Source: Chloroflexota bacterium (GTDB taxonomy: Bacteria; Chloroflexota; Anaerolineae; Anaerolineales; Anaerolineaceae). From it: a DNA stretch of 64,000 nt. The stretch is from positions 1 through 64,000 of the forward strand of contig JAAYUC010000040.1 in NCBI GenBank assembly GCA_012517865.1. Direction: 5' to 3'. The notes under the pieces are model-generated. The model was not told where the DNA came from. It saw only the letters and a program-made list of their open reading frames with translations, and did not search any database. The position numbers were made by a program, and so were the translations under genes. Each line of letters starts with the position of its first letter. The first letter of the stretch is position 1. Positions 34,356 to 43,074 of the stretch are shown here, in pieces.

Positions 34356-36161
34356 ATGGGTTTCTCCACCGGACTCGCCAGTGAATCTTACGACCGACAG
34401 TACAGCAATAAGACACTGTTGGCGCGCATCTGGGCATACGCCCGGCCGGAGCGGAAGCGCATTGTAATCATTTTGCTGACAGTCCTGCTGCAAGGCGGAC
34501 TTGGCGCGCTTCCGCCGGTCATCGTGGCAAAAGTTCTGGACGAGGGCATTGCCGGCATCCCAAACTCCCAGGCCTTTTACCTGCTGACCGCGCTGGTAAT
34601 TTTTCTGGAGCTGCTCGGCTACCTCTTTTATTACACCAATCACCGCCTTCTGGCACGGGTGATTGCGGATATCAACCGAAGCTTATCCACCGACGCGTTC
34701 GCTGCTTCCATGCGGCAGGATATGGCTTTCCATGATGTATTTTCCTCCGGGAAGATCGTTTCGCGCATTACCACAGATACGCGCGATTTCTCCACACTGA
34801 TTACGCTTACGATGGACGTCGCCAATAGCCTGGTGCAGTCCGTGGTTACCGCCTTTATTCTTTTGACTGCCGAGTGGCACTTAGCCCTTCTGTTCTTCCT
34901 GACAATTCCGGTTTTTGTGCTGTTTGTTTCGCTCTACCGTAAGCTGGCGCGGCGTGTTTCAAGGCAGGGCATGCGCGCGATGGCAAACGTGAACGCGACC
35001 ATTAAAGAAACAATCTCCGGGATTGCCGTCGCCAAGAACTTCCGCCAGGAAGAAACGATTTATGAGGAATTCAGACAATCCAATGCCACATCCTTCCGGA
35101 TGAATATCAGACGTGGACTTGTCCTCTCCACGGTCTTTCCGACAACGCGCACGCTGGGCGCGCTGGCAACCGCCATGTTGGTGTACTTTGGGGCAATATC
35201 TGCCGCTCAGGGCATCATCACTGCCGGGGCGTGGTACCTGTTCATCCTCAGCACCGAGCGCTTTTTACAGCCTATCCTCAGCATCACGTCATATTGGACG
35301 CAGGTCCAGACCGGTTTGTCAGCAGCTGAGCGCATTCTCGCTCTCATCGACGCCGAACACACGGTCATTCAGAAGGGCAGCTACCAGCCTGAGAGTTACC
35401 GCGGCAGAATTGACTTTAACCACCTCAGCTTCAGTTACGCGAACGGGAAGCCAATCCTCAGGGATTTTAACCTCCACATTCGCGAGGGTGAAAACATCGC
35501 GATTGTCGGGCATACCGGCGCCGGAAAAACTTCAATTGCCAGATTAATCGCGCGGTTCTACGAATTTCAAGATGGTGAGCTGCTGATCGACGGCAAAGAT
35601 ATCCGCAGTTACGACCTACACGCGCTGCGCCAACACATGGGTTTGGTCACCCAGGTGCCTTTCCTGTTTGAGGGGACCGTCGAAGAGAATATCCGCTTCG
35701 CCAAACCGGATATTACCCGTGCGGAAATTCTCTCCCTCGCCAGAAAGATAGGCGGCGGTGAATGGCTGGATACCTTTGCGGACGGATTGGATACGCGCGT
35801 GGGAGAGCGCGGCGCGCACATCTCCATGGGGCAGCGTCAGTTGGTTGCCCTGCTGCGGGTTCTGGCGCAGAATCCGGCGGTGTTTATCCTGGACGAGGCT
35901 ACCGCGAGCATTGACCCCTTTACCGAAAAGCAAATCCAGACAGCTCTGAATTTGATTCTAAAGCAATCCACCAGCGTGCTTATCGCGCACCGCCTCTCCA
36001 CTGTGCAAAGCGCGGACCGCATTATTGTGCTGCGCGACGGCGAAATCATCGAAGAAGGCACGCACGCTCAGCTGCTCAGCCAAAGAGGGCATTACTCCGA
36101 GTTATACAACACCTACTTTCGGCATCAAAGTCTGGAGTACGTGGAACAGGCCGGAAGATGA
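34356..36161 (+). CDS. ABC exporter half-transporter, catalytic-site partner
   Basis: A 601-residue half-transporter that begins 3 bases after its partner. The membrane domain covers about 30-330. Walker A is GHTGAGKTS near 385. The signature is the degenerate ISMGQRQL near 488. Walker B is canonical FILDEATASID near 510. The canonical ATP site pairs this Walker A/B with the partner's LSGGQ, while the opposite site has both defects. This complementary pattern is strong evidence for an obligate heterodimer. Confidence 0.9.
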   Translation: MGFSTGLASESYDRQYSNKTLLARIWAYARPERKRIVIILLTVLLQGGLGALPPVIVAKVLDEGIAGIPNSQAFYLLTALVIFLELLGYLFYYTNHRLLARVIADINRSLSTDAFAASMRQDMAFHDVFSSGKIVSRITTDTRDFSTLITLTMDVANSLVQSVVTAFILLTAEWHLALLFFLTIPVFVLFVSLYRKLARRVSRQGMRAMANVNATIKETISGIAVAKNFRQEETIYEEFRQSNATSFRMNIRRGLVLSTVFPTTRTLGALATAMLVYFGAISAAQGIITAGAWYLFILSTERFLQPILSITSYWTQVQTGLSAAERILALIDAEHTVIQKGSYQPESYRGRIDFNHLSFSYANGKPILRDFNLHIREGENIAIVGHTGAGKTSIARLIARFYEFQDGELLIDGKDIRSYDLHALRQHMGLVTQVPFLFEGTVEENIRFAKPDITRAEILSLARKIGGGEWLDTFADGLDTRVGERGAHISMGQRQLVALLRVLAQNPAVFILDEATASIDPFTEKQIQTALNLILKQSTSVLIAHRLSTVQSADRIIVLRDGEIIEEGTHAQLLSQRGHYSELYNTYFRHQSLEYVEQAGR

Positions 36162-36204
36162 AAACGCGAACGCGCCCCAACAGCCCCGCGCACAGCCGCG
36201 CAGC

Positions 36205-36232
36205 TTGACTTTATCCTCCATCAGGCTAAAAT
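36205..36232 (+). promoter_or_regulatory. Promoter of the glycine cleavage operon
   Basis: TTGACT (36205-36210), 16-base spacer, TAAAAT (36227-36232). The predicted start near 36239 lies about 10 bases before the glycine aptamer. Confidence 0.65.
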
Positions 36233-36248
36233 TAAACCAGAACATTGG

Positions 36249-36330
36249 CTGGGAAGAGACCTGACCTCAGGCACCGAAGGGGCAAACCCGTATTAAAGGG
36301 CGAAACTCTCAGGTAAACAGACCCTGCCAA
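36249..36330 (+). ncRNA. Glycine riboswitch, single aptamer
   Basis: The core elements are all in order: GGGAAGAGACC, then CACCGAAGGGGCAAACCC, then AAAGGGCGAAACTCTCAGGTAAA and CAGACCCTGCC. This is the conserved glycine aptamer. Only one aptamer is visible, not the common tandem pair. It precedes gcvH-gcvPA-gcvPB, its classic target, where glycine normally turns expression on. Confidence 0.9.
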
Positions 36331-36370
36331 TAAATCCTCTGAAGTAAAATAAAAAATGGTTTACGACAGA

Positions 36371-36388
36371 GGCACAATCAGTTGTGCC
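36371..36388 (+). promoter_or_regulatory. Hairpin between aptamer and gcvH, candidate expression platform
   Basis: GGCACAA-TCAG-TTGTGCC, a 7-bp stem without a following T run. It sits 14 bases upstream of the AAGGAG ribosome site. A translational switch is more likely than a terminator, but the alternative pairing is not shown. Confidence 0.4.
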
Positions 36389-36415
36389 ATTGTAACTATT
36401 TGATAAGGAGAAAAA

Positions 36416-36799
36416 ATGAACTTTCCAGCTGAACTTAAGTACGCTCAAACAGATGAATGGGTAAGAGTAGAAAACGGCATTGCCATCGTCGGAATCTCTG
36501 ATTACGCCCAGGATGCTTTGGGTGACGTGGTTTATTTTGAATTCTCAGTGGAAGCCGGAGACCAGGTAAAAGCCGGCGGACAGCTCGGCCAGGTAGATTC
36601 CGCCAAAGCCAGTTCGGAAGTGATCTTGCCAGTAAGCGGCGTCGTAACAGAAATCAATGAAGCCGTTAGCGACAACGCGGAAATCATCAACAACGATCCC
36701 TACGGGGAAGCCTGGCTGGTAAAGATCAAGATGGATAATCCGGCTGAATTGGAAAACCTTCTGACTGCGGAAGCTTACCAGGCATATCGTCTGGGGTAG
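36416..36799 (+). CDS. gcvH: Glycine cleavage system H protein
   Basis: A 127-residue lipoyl carrier that shuttles the aminomethyl group between P, T and L proteins. The lipoylation site is K64 in VDSAKASSEVILPVSG. The start follows TAAGGAGAAAAA. It is the first gene of the operon behind the glycine riboswitch. T and L proteins are not in the window. Confidence 0.95.
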   Translation: MNFPAELKYAQTDEWVRVENGIAIVGISDYAQDALGDVVYFEFSVEAGDQVKAGGQLGQVDSAKASSEVILPVSGVVTEINEAVSDNAEIINNDPYGEAWLVKIKMDNPAELENLLTAEAYQAYRLG

Positions 36800-36804
36800 A
36801 GCCA

Positions 36805-38160
36805 ATGTTCACACCTCACACCCCAAAAGATGTCGAGGTGATGCTGAAGACCATCGGAATCGAAAAAGTCGAAGATCTTTTCACCGAGATCCCAGAAAAA
36901 TACCGCTTCCCTGAGCTTAAGCTTCCCCTCGGTTTGACCGAAATGGAAGCTGCCGAAGAGTTGGAAAGCATCGCCAACGCGAACGGCAGCACTAAAACGT
37001 TGCTGAACTTCATTGGCGCCGGCGCGTATGACCACTATGTGCCTGCGGTTGTGGATATGCTTCTCCGGCGCGGTGAGTTCTACACCGCGTACACGCCTTA
37101 CCAGCCGGAAATTTCCCAAGGCACTTTGCAAGCCATTTTTGAATACCAAAGCTTGATTTGCGAGCTGACAGGCATGGACGTTGCCAATGCCTCGCACTAC
37201 GACGGCGCGACAGCCGCCGCTGAAGCGGTGATTCTGGCCTATCACCATTTCAAGGGCAAGCGCACAAAGTTCCTGTTATCCCGCGCGGTTAACCCCCAGT
37301 ATCGTGAGGTAGTGCGCACGTACATGCGCGGAAACCAGGCTGTCAGCATCCTGGGGGACGACCCGGAGACCGGCATCGACGCGTCCATGGACAAATTAAT
37401 CGCCCAAATTGATGCCGAAACCGGTCTGGTGATGGTTCAGTACCCCGATTTCTTTGGACGGGTCATAGACTATAAACCGCTCATTGAGGCAGCCCACAAC
37501 GCGGGGGCGCTGGTGGCCGTGGCTGTCAACCCAACCGCGCTGGGCATCCTTACCCCTCCAGGTGAAATTGGCGCGGACATCGTCTTTGGAGAAGGTCAGC
37601 CGCTCGGAATTCCGCTCTCCTTCGGCGGTCCGTACCTCGGCATCTTTGCGGTCACCAATGACTTGCTGCGCAAGATTTCCGGTCGTCTGGTCGGCGAGAC
37701 GGTGGATAATGCCGGCCGGCTGGCATATGTGCTCACCCTGACAGCCCGGGAACAGCACATCCGCCGAGAGAAAGCTTCTTCGAATATCTGCACGAACCAG
37801 GGATTAATGGCGCTGGCTTCCACAATCTACCTCAGCTTGCTCGGAAAGAAGGGGTTTGAAGCTGTCAGCAACCTGTGTTACCAAAAAGCGCACTACGCCG
37901 CTGCCCAAATCAGCGCGATACAGGGCTACAAACAGGTGTTTTCTGAGACACCATTCTTCCATGAATTCGTTATTCGCAGTCCCCAACCGGCAGCGCATTT
38001 GCTGGAGGACCTGAGGGCTTACGACATCCTGGGCGGTTACGACCTGAGTAAGGATTACCCCGAACTGGACAACTGCTTGCTAATCGCTGTCACGGAGAAA
38101 ATCGCCAAGGAAGACATCGATCTTTTGCATGACGCGTTGATAGAGGTGACTCATGACTGA
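36805..38160 (+). CDS. gcvPA: Glycine dehydrogenase (decarboxylating), subunit 1
   Basis: The 451-residue N-terminal half of the split P protein. FIGAGAYDHYVPAVVDMLLRRGEFYTAYTPYQPEISQG and NASHYDGATAAAEA are typical. It lacks the PLP lysine, which is in the partner. Together they decarboxylate glycine and load the aminomethyl group onto GcvH. It starts 5 bases after gcvH and overlaps gcvPB by 8 bases. The split form is usual in Gram-positive, Chloroflexota and archaeal lineages. Confidence 0.95.
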   Translation: MFTPHTPKDVEVMLKTIGIEKVEDLFTEIPEKYRFPELKLPLGLTEMEAAEELESIANANGSTKTLLNFIGAGAYDHYVPAVVDMLLRRGEFYTAYTPYQPEISQGTLQAIFEYQSLICELTGMDVANASHYDGATAAAEAVILAYHHFKGKRTKFLLSRAVNPQYREVVRTYMRGNQAVSILGDDPETGIDASMDKLIAQIDAETGLVMVQYPDFFGRVIDYKPLIEAAHNAGALVAVAVNPTALGILTPPGEIGADIVFGEGQPLGIPLSFGGPYLGIFAVTNDLLRKISGRLVGETVDNAGRLAYVLTLTAREQHIRREKASSNICTNQGLMALASTIYLSLLGKKGFEAVSNLCYQKAHYAAAQISAIQGYKQVFSETPFFHEFVIRSPQPAAHLLEDLRAYDILGGYDLSKDYPELDNCLLIAVTEKIAKEDIDLLHDALIEVTHD

Positions 38161-39607
38161 GCCCACAATCTTTGAACTGTCCTCCCCCGGCCGTCAGGGC
38201 GTGCGTTTTCCGGTCTCAGATGTGCCTGAAGTGGAAGTGCCCGCGGAATTCCGCCGGAAGGACCTTCCACTTCCGGAACTGGCGGAAATCGACGTTGTCC
38301 GCCACTTTACGCGCATCTCCCAGAAGAATTACGCCATTGACCTTGGCTTTTATCCGCTTGGGTCCTGCACGATGAAGTACAACCCCAAAATTAACGAAGA
38401 GACTTCGCGGCTGCCAGGCTTTGCGTTCACCCACCCTTTGCAGCCCGAAGACACAGTGCAGGGCAATCTTTACCTGATGTACACCCTGCAGGAATGGCTA
38501 AAGGAGATTGCTGGATTTGCCGGCGTTTCCCTTCAGCCTGCTGCTGGCGCGCACGGCGAGTTGACTGGTGTGTTGATAATACAGAAGTACCACGCAGACC
38601 GCGGAGACACCCAGCGCACGCGCATTCTCATCCCGGATTCAGCGCACGGCACCAATCCTGCCTCTTCCGCGATGAGCGGATTCGAAGTGGTGCACTTGCC
38701 GTCAGACGCGCGCGGAAATGTGGATTTGAATGCTCTGCGCGAGCTGTGCGACGAGCGCCTGGCTGGCCTGATGCTCACCAACCCGAACACCCTGGGACTG
38801 TTTGATGAGAACGTGACAGCTGTCATCGAAATGGTGCATTCCGCCGGCGGGCTGGTTTACGGAGACGGCGCCAACCTCAACGCGCTGCTCGGCATCGTGC
38901 GGCCTGGCGACCTGGGTTTTGACATCATGCACATCAACCTGCACAAGACCTTCTCTACCCCTCACGGCGGCGGCGGACCAGGCTCCGGTCCAGTAGCGGT
39001 AGCCCCTGCGCTGGTGGAATACCTGCCTGACCCTGTGGTAGCGATTATTGAGCCCGGCAGCGAAGACCTGCCGCCCCTTTATGGCTACGCGCACCCCGCC
39101 AAATCTATCGGCCGGGTCAAAGCTTTTAATGGCCACTTTGGCATGCTTGTCCGCGCCTATACCTACATTTCCATGCACGGCAAAGAGGGCTTGCGCAATA
39201 TCGCCGAAAAATCAGTCTTGAATGCCAATTATTTGCTGGCCAAAATAAAAGGTGTCTATCACCTGCCCTACGACCGCCGCTGCATGCATGAATTTGTGGT
39301 CGAAGGCATGTGGCCAGACGCCCCCGGCATTCGCGCGTTTGATATTGCCAAGCGGCTGATTGACTATAATTTCCATCCGCCGACAAACTACTTCCCGCTG
39401 ATTGTGCACGAAGCGTTGATGATTGAGCCGACGGAAACAGAATCGCTCGAAACCCTTGACGCCTTCGCGGACGCGATGCTTAAGATTGCAGTTGAAGCGC
39501 GTGAAAATCCGGACCTGCTGCATGAAGCTCCGCACAATGCTCCTGTCGGGCGCTGTGATGAGGTGCGCGCTGCCAAACAATTAATCCTGCGCGCTCGAAA
39601 AGCCTGA
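38153..39607 (+). CDS. gcvPB: Glycine dehydrogenase (decarboxylating), subunit 2
   Basis: The 484-residue PLP-carrying half. The Schiff-base Lys lies in HINLHKTFSTPHGGGGPGSGP near residue 263. GFYPLGSCTMKYNPKINEE and AHGTNPASSAMSGFEVV are family hallmarks. It is translationally coupled to gcvPA and followed by a bidirectional terminator. Confidence 0.95.
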   Translation: MTEPTIFELSSPGRQGVRFPVSDVPEVEVPAEFRRKDLPLPELAEIDVVRHFTRISQKNYAIDLGFYPLGSCTMKYNPKINEETSRLPGFAFTHPLQPEDTVQGNLYLMYTLQEWLKEIAGFAGVSLQPAAGAHGELTGVLIIQKYHADRGDTQRTRILIPDSAHGTNPASSAMSGFEVVHLPSDARGNVDLNALRELCDERLAGLMLTNPNTLGLFDENVTAVIEMVHSAGGLVYGDGANLNALLGIVRPGDLGFDIMHINLHKTFSTPHGGGGPGSGPVAVAPALVEYLPDPVVAIIEPGSEDLPPLYGYAHPAKSIGRVKAFNGHFGMLVRAYTYISMHGKEGLRNIAEKSVLNANYLLAKIKGVYHLPYDRRCMHEFVVEGMWPDAPGIRAFDIAKRLIDYNFHPPTNYFPLIVHEALMIEPTETESLETLDAFADAMLKIAVEARENPDLLHEAPHNAPVGRCDEVRAAKQLILRARKA

Positions 39608-39620
39608 TTGCAATGGATGA

Positions 39621-39652
39621 AAAAAGCCGGAGCTTGCGCCCCGGCTTTTTTT
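39621..39652. terminator. Bidirectional terminator between gcvPB and xth
   Basis: AAAAAGCCGG / CCGGCTTTTT with a 10-base loop and T tails both ways. The tail overlaps the xth stop codon. Confidence 0.8.
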
Positions 39653-40412
39653 AATTCAGTTCCAACGTGACCGGACAGTGGTCTGAACCCATAATCTCAT
39701 CCAGGATGACGGTATCGCGCACCCTGGTCATCAGCGGCGCGCTGACTAAAAAGTAATCCAGCCGCCAGCCAATGTTCTTTGCGCGCGCGTTCATTCGGTA
39801 TGTCCACCAAGTATAACCCTGTGAGAGGGGATAAAGGTGCCGATAAACGTCAATAAAGCCGTGTTCCAGGAATTTATCTATCCACACCCGTTCTTCAGGC
39901 AAAAAACCGGTGTTTTTCTCGTTGTCCTTTGGCCGCGCCAGGTCAATCTCATTATGGGCTGTATTGAAATCGCCGGTGATAATAACATTCTCGCCGTGCT
40001 CGTGATGCTCGTCGCAAACATCCAGAAGCCGGGCGTAGAAGCCCAGTTTAAAAGGCACCCGCTGATTTTCTTCGCCGCCATTGGGGAAATAAATATTGTA
40101 CAGAAGGAAATCAGGATACCGCAGGCGGGTGACGCGCCCCTCGCTGTCAAATTCCTCCACGCCCAGGCCGGTGCTGATTTCCAGAGGGGCAATTTTATAA
40201 AATACTGCCGTCCCGCTGTAACCAGGCCGCTCGGCAGGATTCCAGAAGGATTGATATCCGGGCAGCTCGCGCTGGTCTTCGGTCAACTGCTCCGGCTTCA
40301 CCTTGATTTCTTGCAGGCACAGGATATCCGGCTGATGTTCTTTTACCCAATCAAAGCCCTGTTTGGCCAGGACAGCGCGGTAGCCGTTTACATTCCAAGT
40401 CGTTATCTTCAT
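39651..40412 (-). CDS. xth: Exodeoxyribonuclease III (AP endonuclease)
   Basis: A 253-residue DNA repair enzyme that cuts at abasic sites and digests 3' ends. MKITTWNVNGYRAVL, LCLQEIKV (catalytic Glu), ITGDFNTAHNEIDLA and the terminal GSDHCPVTLEL are all conserved. The ATG follows CTGGAGTGAAAGC. It is divergent from the M23 peptidase gene, with 51 bases between them. Confidence 0.94.
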   Translation of the reverse strand: MKITTWNVNGYRAVLAKQGFDWVKEHQPDILCLQEIKVKPEQLTEDQRELPGYQSFWNPAERPGYSGTAVFYKIAPLEISTGLGVEEFDSEGRVTRLRYPDFLLYNIYFPNGGEENQRVPFKLGFYARLLDVCDEHHEHGENVIITGDFNTAHNEIDLARPKDNEKNTGFLPEERVWIDKFLEHGFIDVYRHLYPLSQGYTWWTYRMNARAKNIGWRLDYFLVSAPLMTRVRDTVILDEIMGSDHCPVTLELN

Positions 40413-40445
40413 GCTTTCACTCCAGTGTTTGCGTGCGGAAGGCTA

Positions 40446-40454
40446 TGGTAAACT
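40446..40454 (+). promoter_or_regulatory. Extended -10 box for the M23 peptidase, possibly leaderless
   Basis: TGGTAAACT ends 9 bases before ATG 40464. No Shine-Dalgarno and no clear -35 box. Confidence 0.3.
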
Positions 40455-40463
40455 TAGCGTTTG

Positions 40464-41888
40464 ATGATAACAGCAAGAAAACAACATACACCTTCACCCC
40501 GCGGAATTTTATTATTCCTGCTGATTTTACCAATAATCGGCGCATTGTTTACTCCCGCGCCCGCGCGCGCCCAAGCCGCGCAGCTGCCGATCTATATTGT
40601 TAAATCAGGGGACACCCTGTACGGCATAGCCGGACAATTCTTCACGACGATTGACGAAATCCTCGCGGTAAATAACCGGACTATCGGAGATACCCTCCAT
40701 CCAGGCGACCGGCTTTTCATCCCCGGGCTTCAGGGGCTGCAGGGAGTGCTGACCACCGATTTCGTTCCGCTTGGCGCCAGTCTGCGCAGCCTCAGCCGCC
40801 GGACCCAGTCCGATATGGCCAGCCTGGTGCGGTTGAATAAATTCACCAGCCAATCCGAACTGTTTGTCGGCCGGAAAATCTCCCTGACCACCTCGGAAGC
40901 AACCCAGGACCTGCGAACTATGCCTTCGCTTCTTCCAGGTCAATCCTGGCTGGAACTCGCAATTCTGACGGGAGAGAATCCCTGGTCGCTTGCCCGACTC
41001 AACCGCCTTACGTCTCCAAACGACGCGCTCCCTCAGGACGCCTACTACGCCCACTCCTCCCAAAACAGTCCAAACAGCCTGGCCATCCCGGGCATCACTT
41101 CCCTGGTAATTGATAATCTTCCGCTGGTGCAGGGAGGAACTTTTGTACTCAAGGTAACCAGCGAGAAGCCTGTCACGCTCTCAGCGGATTTGGCAGGCGT
41201 CCAGCCGGTTTTCTTTACGCAGGAGGACGGCAGCCAGATTGCGTTTGGTGGAATACACGCTCTTTTGGAACCCGGCGCGTATCCCCTGACCATTGAAGTG
41301 ACCGATACCAACGGCACCAGTTACCGCTTCGACCAGTGGACCATCGTCGGTTCAGGTAATTTTGAGGTGGACGAGACCCTGAAGGTAGACCCTGAAACCG
41401 TGGACGGCGATAACATCGCCAGCGAAGACGCGCTCTTCAAGCAGATTGTCACCACCCTGTCGCCTAAGCAGCTGTGGAACGGCATGTTTCAGTACCCGAC
41501 CAAGGGCGGGGACTGCGTGAACTCCCGCTTTGGCAGCCGGCGCACCTATTCCGGCACGGAAAAGGTGTATTACCACACCGGCCTGGATATCGGCTGGTGC
41601 TACGGCATAGACGTCTTTGCCCCGGCAGCCGGCACAGTTGTAGCTGCCCTGCCAAACCAGATTGTCCGCGGCAATACCATCGTGATTGACCACGGTCTCG
41701 GCGTGTTTTCAATTTACATGCACCTGCAGGATATGCTGGTGGCAGAAGGCGACCAGGTAGAGCCCGGACAGCTCATTGCCCATATCGGAAATACCGGCAG
41801 AAGCAACGGCCCGCACCTGCACTTTGAAATTGACATCAATGGAACGCCTGTCAATCCTGTTACCTGGCTGAACCGCGAGTTTCCATAA
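40464..41888 (+). CDS. Secreted M23-family metallopeptidase with LysM domain
   Basis: A 474-residue peptidoglycan hydrolase. The signal peptide (about 1-38) ends in ARAQA. A clear LysM (YIVKSGDTLYGIAGQF...) covers about 43-88, and two weaker LysM-like units follow (about 97-140 and 155-200). An Ig-like beta region lies at about 210-290. The LytM domain at about 340-470 carries HTGLDIG and HLHFEI as zinc motifs. Such enzymes cut peptide crosslinks or activate amidases. A TTG one codon upstream is the alternative start. The transcript may be leaderless. Confidence 0.88.
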   Translation: MITARKQHTPSPRGILLFLLILPIIGALFTPAPARAQAAQLPIYIVKSGDTLYGIAGQFFTTIDEILAVNNRTIGDTLHPGDRLFIPGLQGLQGVLTTDFVPLGASLRSLSRRTQSDMASLVRLNKFTSQSELFVGRKISLTTSEATQDLRTMPSLLPGQSWLELAILTGENPWSLARLNRLTSPNDALPQDAYYAHSSQNSPNSLAIPGITSLVIDNLPLVQGGTFVLKVTSEKPVTLSADLAGVQPVFFTQEDGSQIAFGGIHALLEPGAYPLTIEVTDTNGTSYRFDQWTIVGSGNFEVDETLKVDPETVDGDNIASEDALFKQIVTTLSPKQLWNGMFQYPTKGGDCVNSRFGSRRTYSGTEKVYYHTGLDIGWCYGIDVFAPAAGTVVAALPNQIVRGNTIVIDHGLGVFSIYMHLQDMLVAEGDQVEPGQLIAHIGNTGRSNGPHLHFEIDINGTPVNPVTWLNREFP

Positions 41889-41894
41889 AAAAAA

Positions 41895-41912
41895 GCAGGC
41901 ATTTCTGCCTGC
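41895..41912 (-). terminator. Terminator of tRNA-Leu
   Basis: GCAGGC-ATTTCT-GCCTGC. On the minus strand it is followed by eight T residues and starts just after the tRNA CCA end. Confidence 0.8.
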
Positions 41913-41913
41913 A

Positions 41914-41998
41914 TGGTGCGCTGGGGGGGACTTGAACCCCCACGGCTTGCGCCACATGGCCCTCAACCATGCCTGTCTGCCAATTCCAGCACCAGCGC
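41914..41998 (-). tRNA. trnL: tRNA-Leu (anticodon GAG)
   Basis: The acceptor stem GCGCTGG pairs with CCAGCGC; the discriminator is A and CCA is encoded. The anticodon arm CATGG-TTGAGGG-CCATG gives GAG. The long variable arm is typical of leucine tRNA. The T loop GGTTCAAGT is standard. It reads CUC and CUU codons. Confidence 0.95.
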
Positions 41999-42060
41999 GT
42001 GGATAGAAATTATATCTGTCCTGGACTTATTGTCAAGGATTTCTGTGAGAGAGGAAGTAG

Positions 42061-43074
42061 ATGAGAATTAAAATCGTTTTGGACGCAATGGGGAGTGACA
42101 ACCGCCCGCAGCCGGAAATTGAAGCTTCCGTCCAGTGCGCTGAAAACCTCGGCGTCGCTATCATCCTCGTCGGGGATGAGAATGTTCTGAAACCCCTGCT
42201 TGCAGCCCAGCCCGGCGATAAATCCCATGTCAGCATTGTCCACGCGCCCGAAGCCCTGGAAATGAGCGACCACATCCAGGAAGCGCGCGCCAAGAAGAAC
42301 AACACGATGCAGGTGGGAATGAACCTGGTACGCAGCGGCGAAGCCCAGGCTTTTGTCACCGCGGGGAACACCGGCATGGCAATGTACTTCGCCACCAAGA
42401 CCTTTGGTCTCATTCCTGGCGTCATCAGACCCTGTCTCTGCGCCGCATTCCCGGTAAAAAACGGGAAATGCGTGATTTTGGACATAGGTGCCAACGCCGA
42501 ATGCCGGCCTGAATTTTTGGTACAATTTGCCCGCATGGGCAGCGTTTACGCTAGCCTGCTCTTCAACCGCGCCAATCCCAGAGTGGGTCTGCTCGCGAAT
42601 GGAGAAGAAGAAGGCAAGGGCAACGAACTAGTCAAAGCAGCCGGCCCCCTGATGCGTGCTGAAGTTCCGGGCTTCGTTGGGAACATTGAAGGCAAAGAGT
42701 TGTTCGCCGGCGAAGTGGATGTGGCGGTGACGGACGGCTTTACAGGCAACATCCTCCTGAAGTCCACCGAAGCGGTGGCCCGGCTCATTCTCGAAACGCT
42801 CAAAGAAGAGCTGATGCGCAGCACGCGTACCAAGCTCGGCGCGCTGCTGGCCAAACCCGCCTTTAAATCTGTCAGGCAAATGCTCGACCCTTCCGAAGTC
42901 GGCGCCGCGCCCTTGTTAGGTATAAACGCGTTGGTTTTTGTCGGGCACGGCCGCTCGGACGCGAAAGCGGTTTTTAGCGCGGTTAAACAGGCAAAAATCA
43001 CGGTGGAATCCGGTTTGTTGGATTCCCTACGCCAGTCTATCCCACTGAATAGCAATGGAGAAACACTTTCATGA
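42061..43074 (+). CDS. plsX: Phosphate acyltransferase PlsX
   Basis: A 337-residue enzyme making acyl-phosphate from acyl-ACP for phosphatidic acid synthesis. KIVLDAMGSDNRPQPEI at the start, TAGNTGMAMYFA, LDIGANAECRPE and VAVTDGFTGNILLKSTE are typical. It starts after GAGAGGAAGTAG and overlaps the next gene by 4 bases. In bacteria with PlsX/PlsY this supplies the first acyl group of membrane lipids. Confidence 0.93.
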   Translation: MRIKIVLDAMGSDNRPQPEIEASVQCAENLGVAIILVGDENVLKPLLAAQPGDKSHVSIVHAPEALEMSDHIQEARAKKNNTMQVGMNLVRSGEAQAFVTAGNTGMAMYFATKTFGLIPGVIRPCLCAAFPVKNGKCVILDIGANAECRPEFLVQFARMGSVYASLLFNRANPRVGLLANGEEEGKGNELVKAAGPLMRAEVPGFVGNIEGKELFAGEVDVAVTDGFTGNILLKSTEAVARLILETLKEELMRSTRTKLGALLAKPAFKSVRQMLDPSEVGAAPLLGINALVFVGHGRSDAKAVFSAVKQAKITVESGLLDSLRQSIPLNSNGETLS

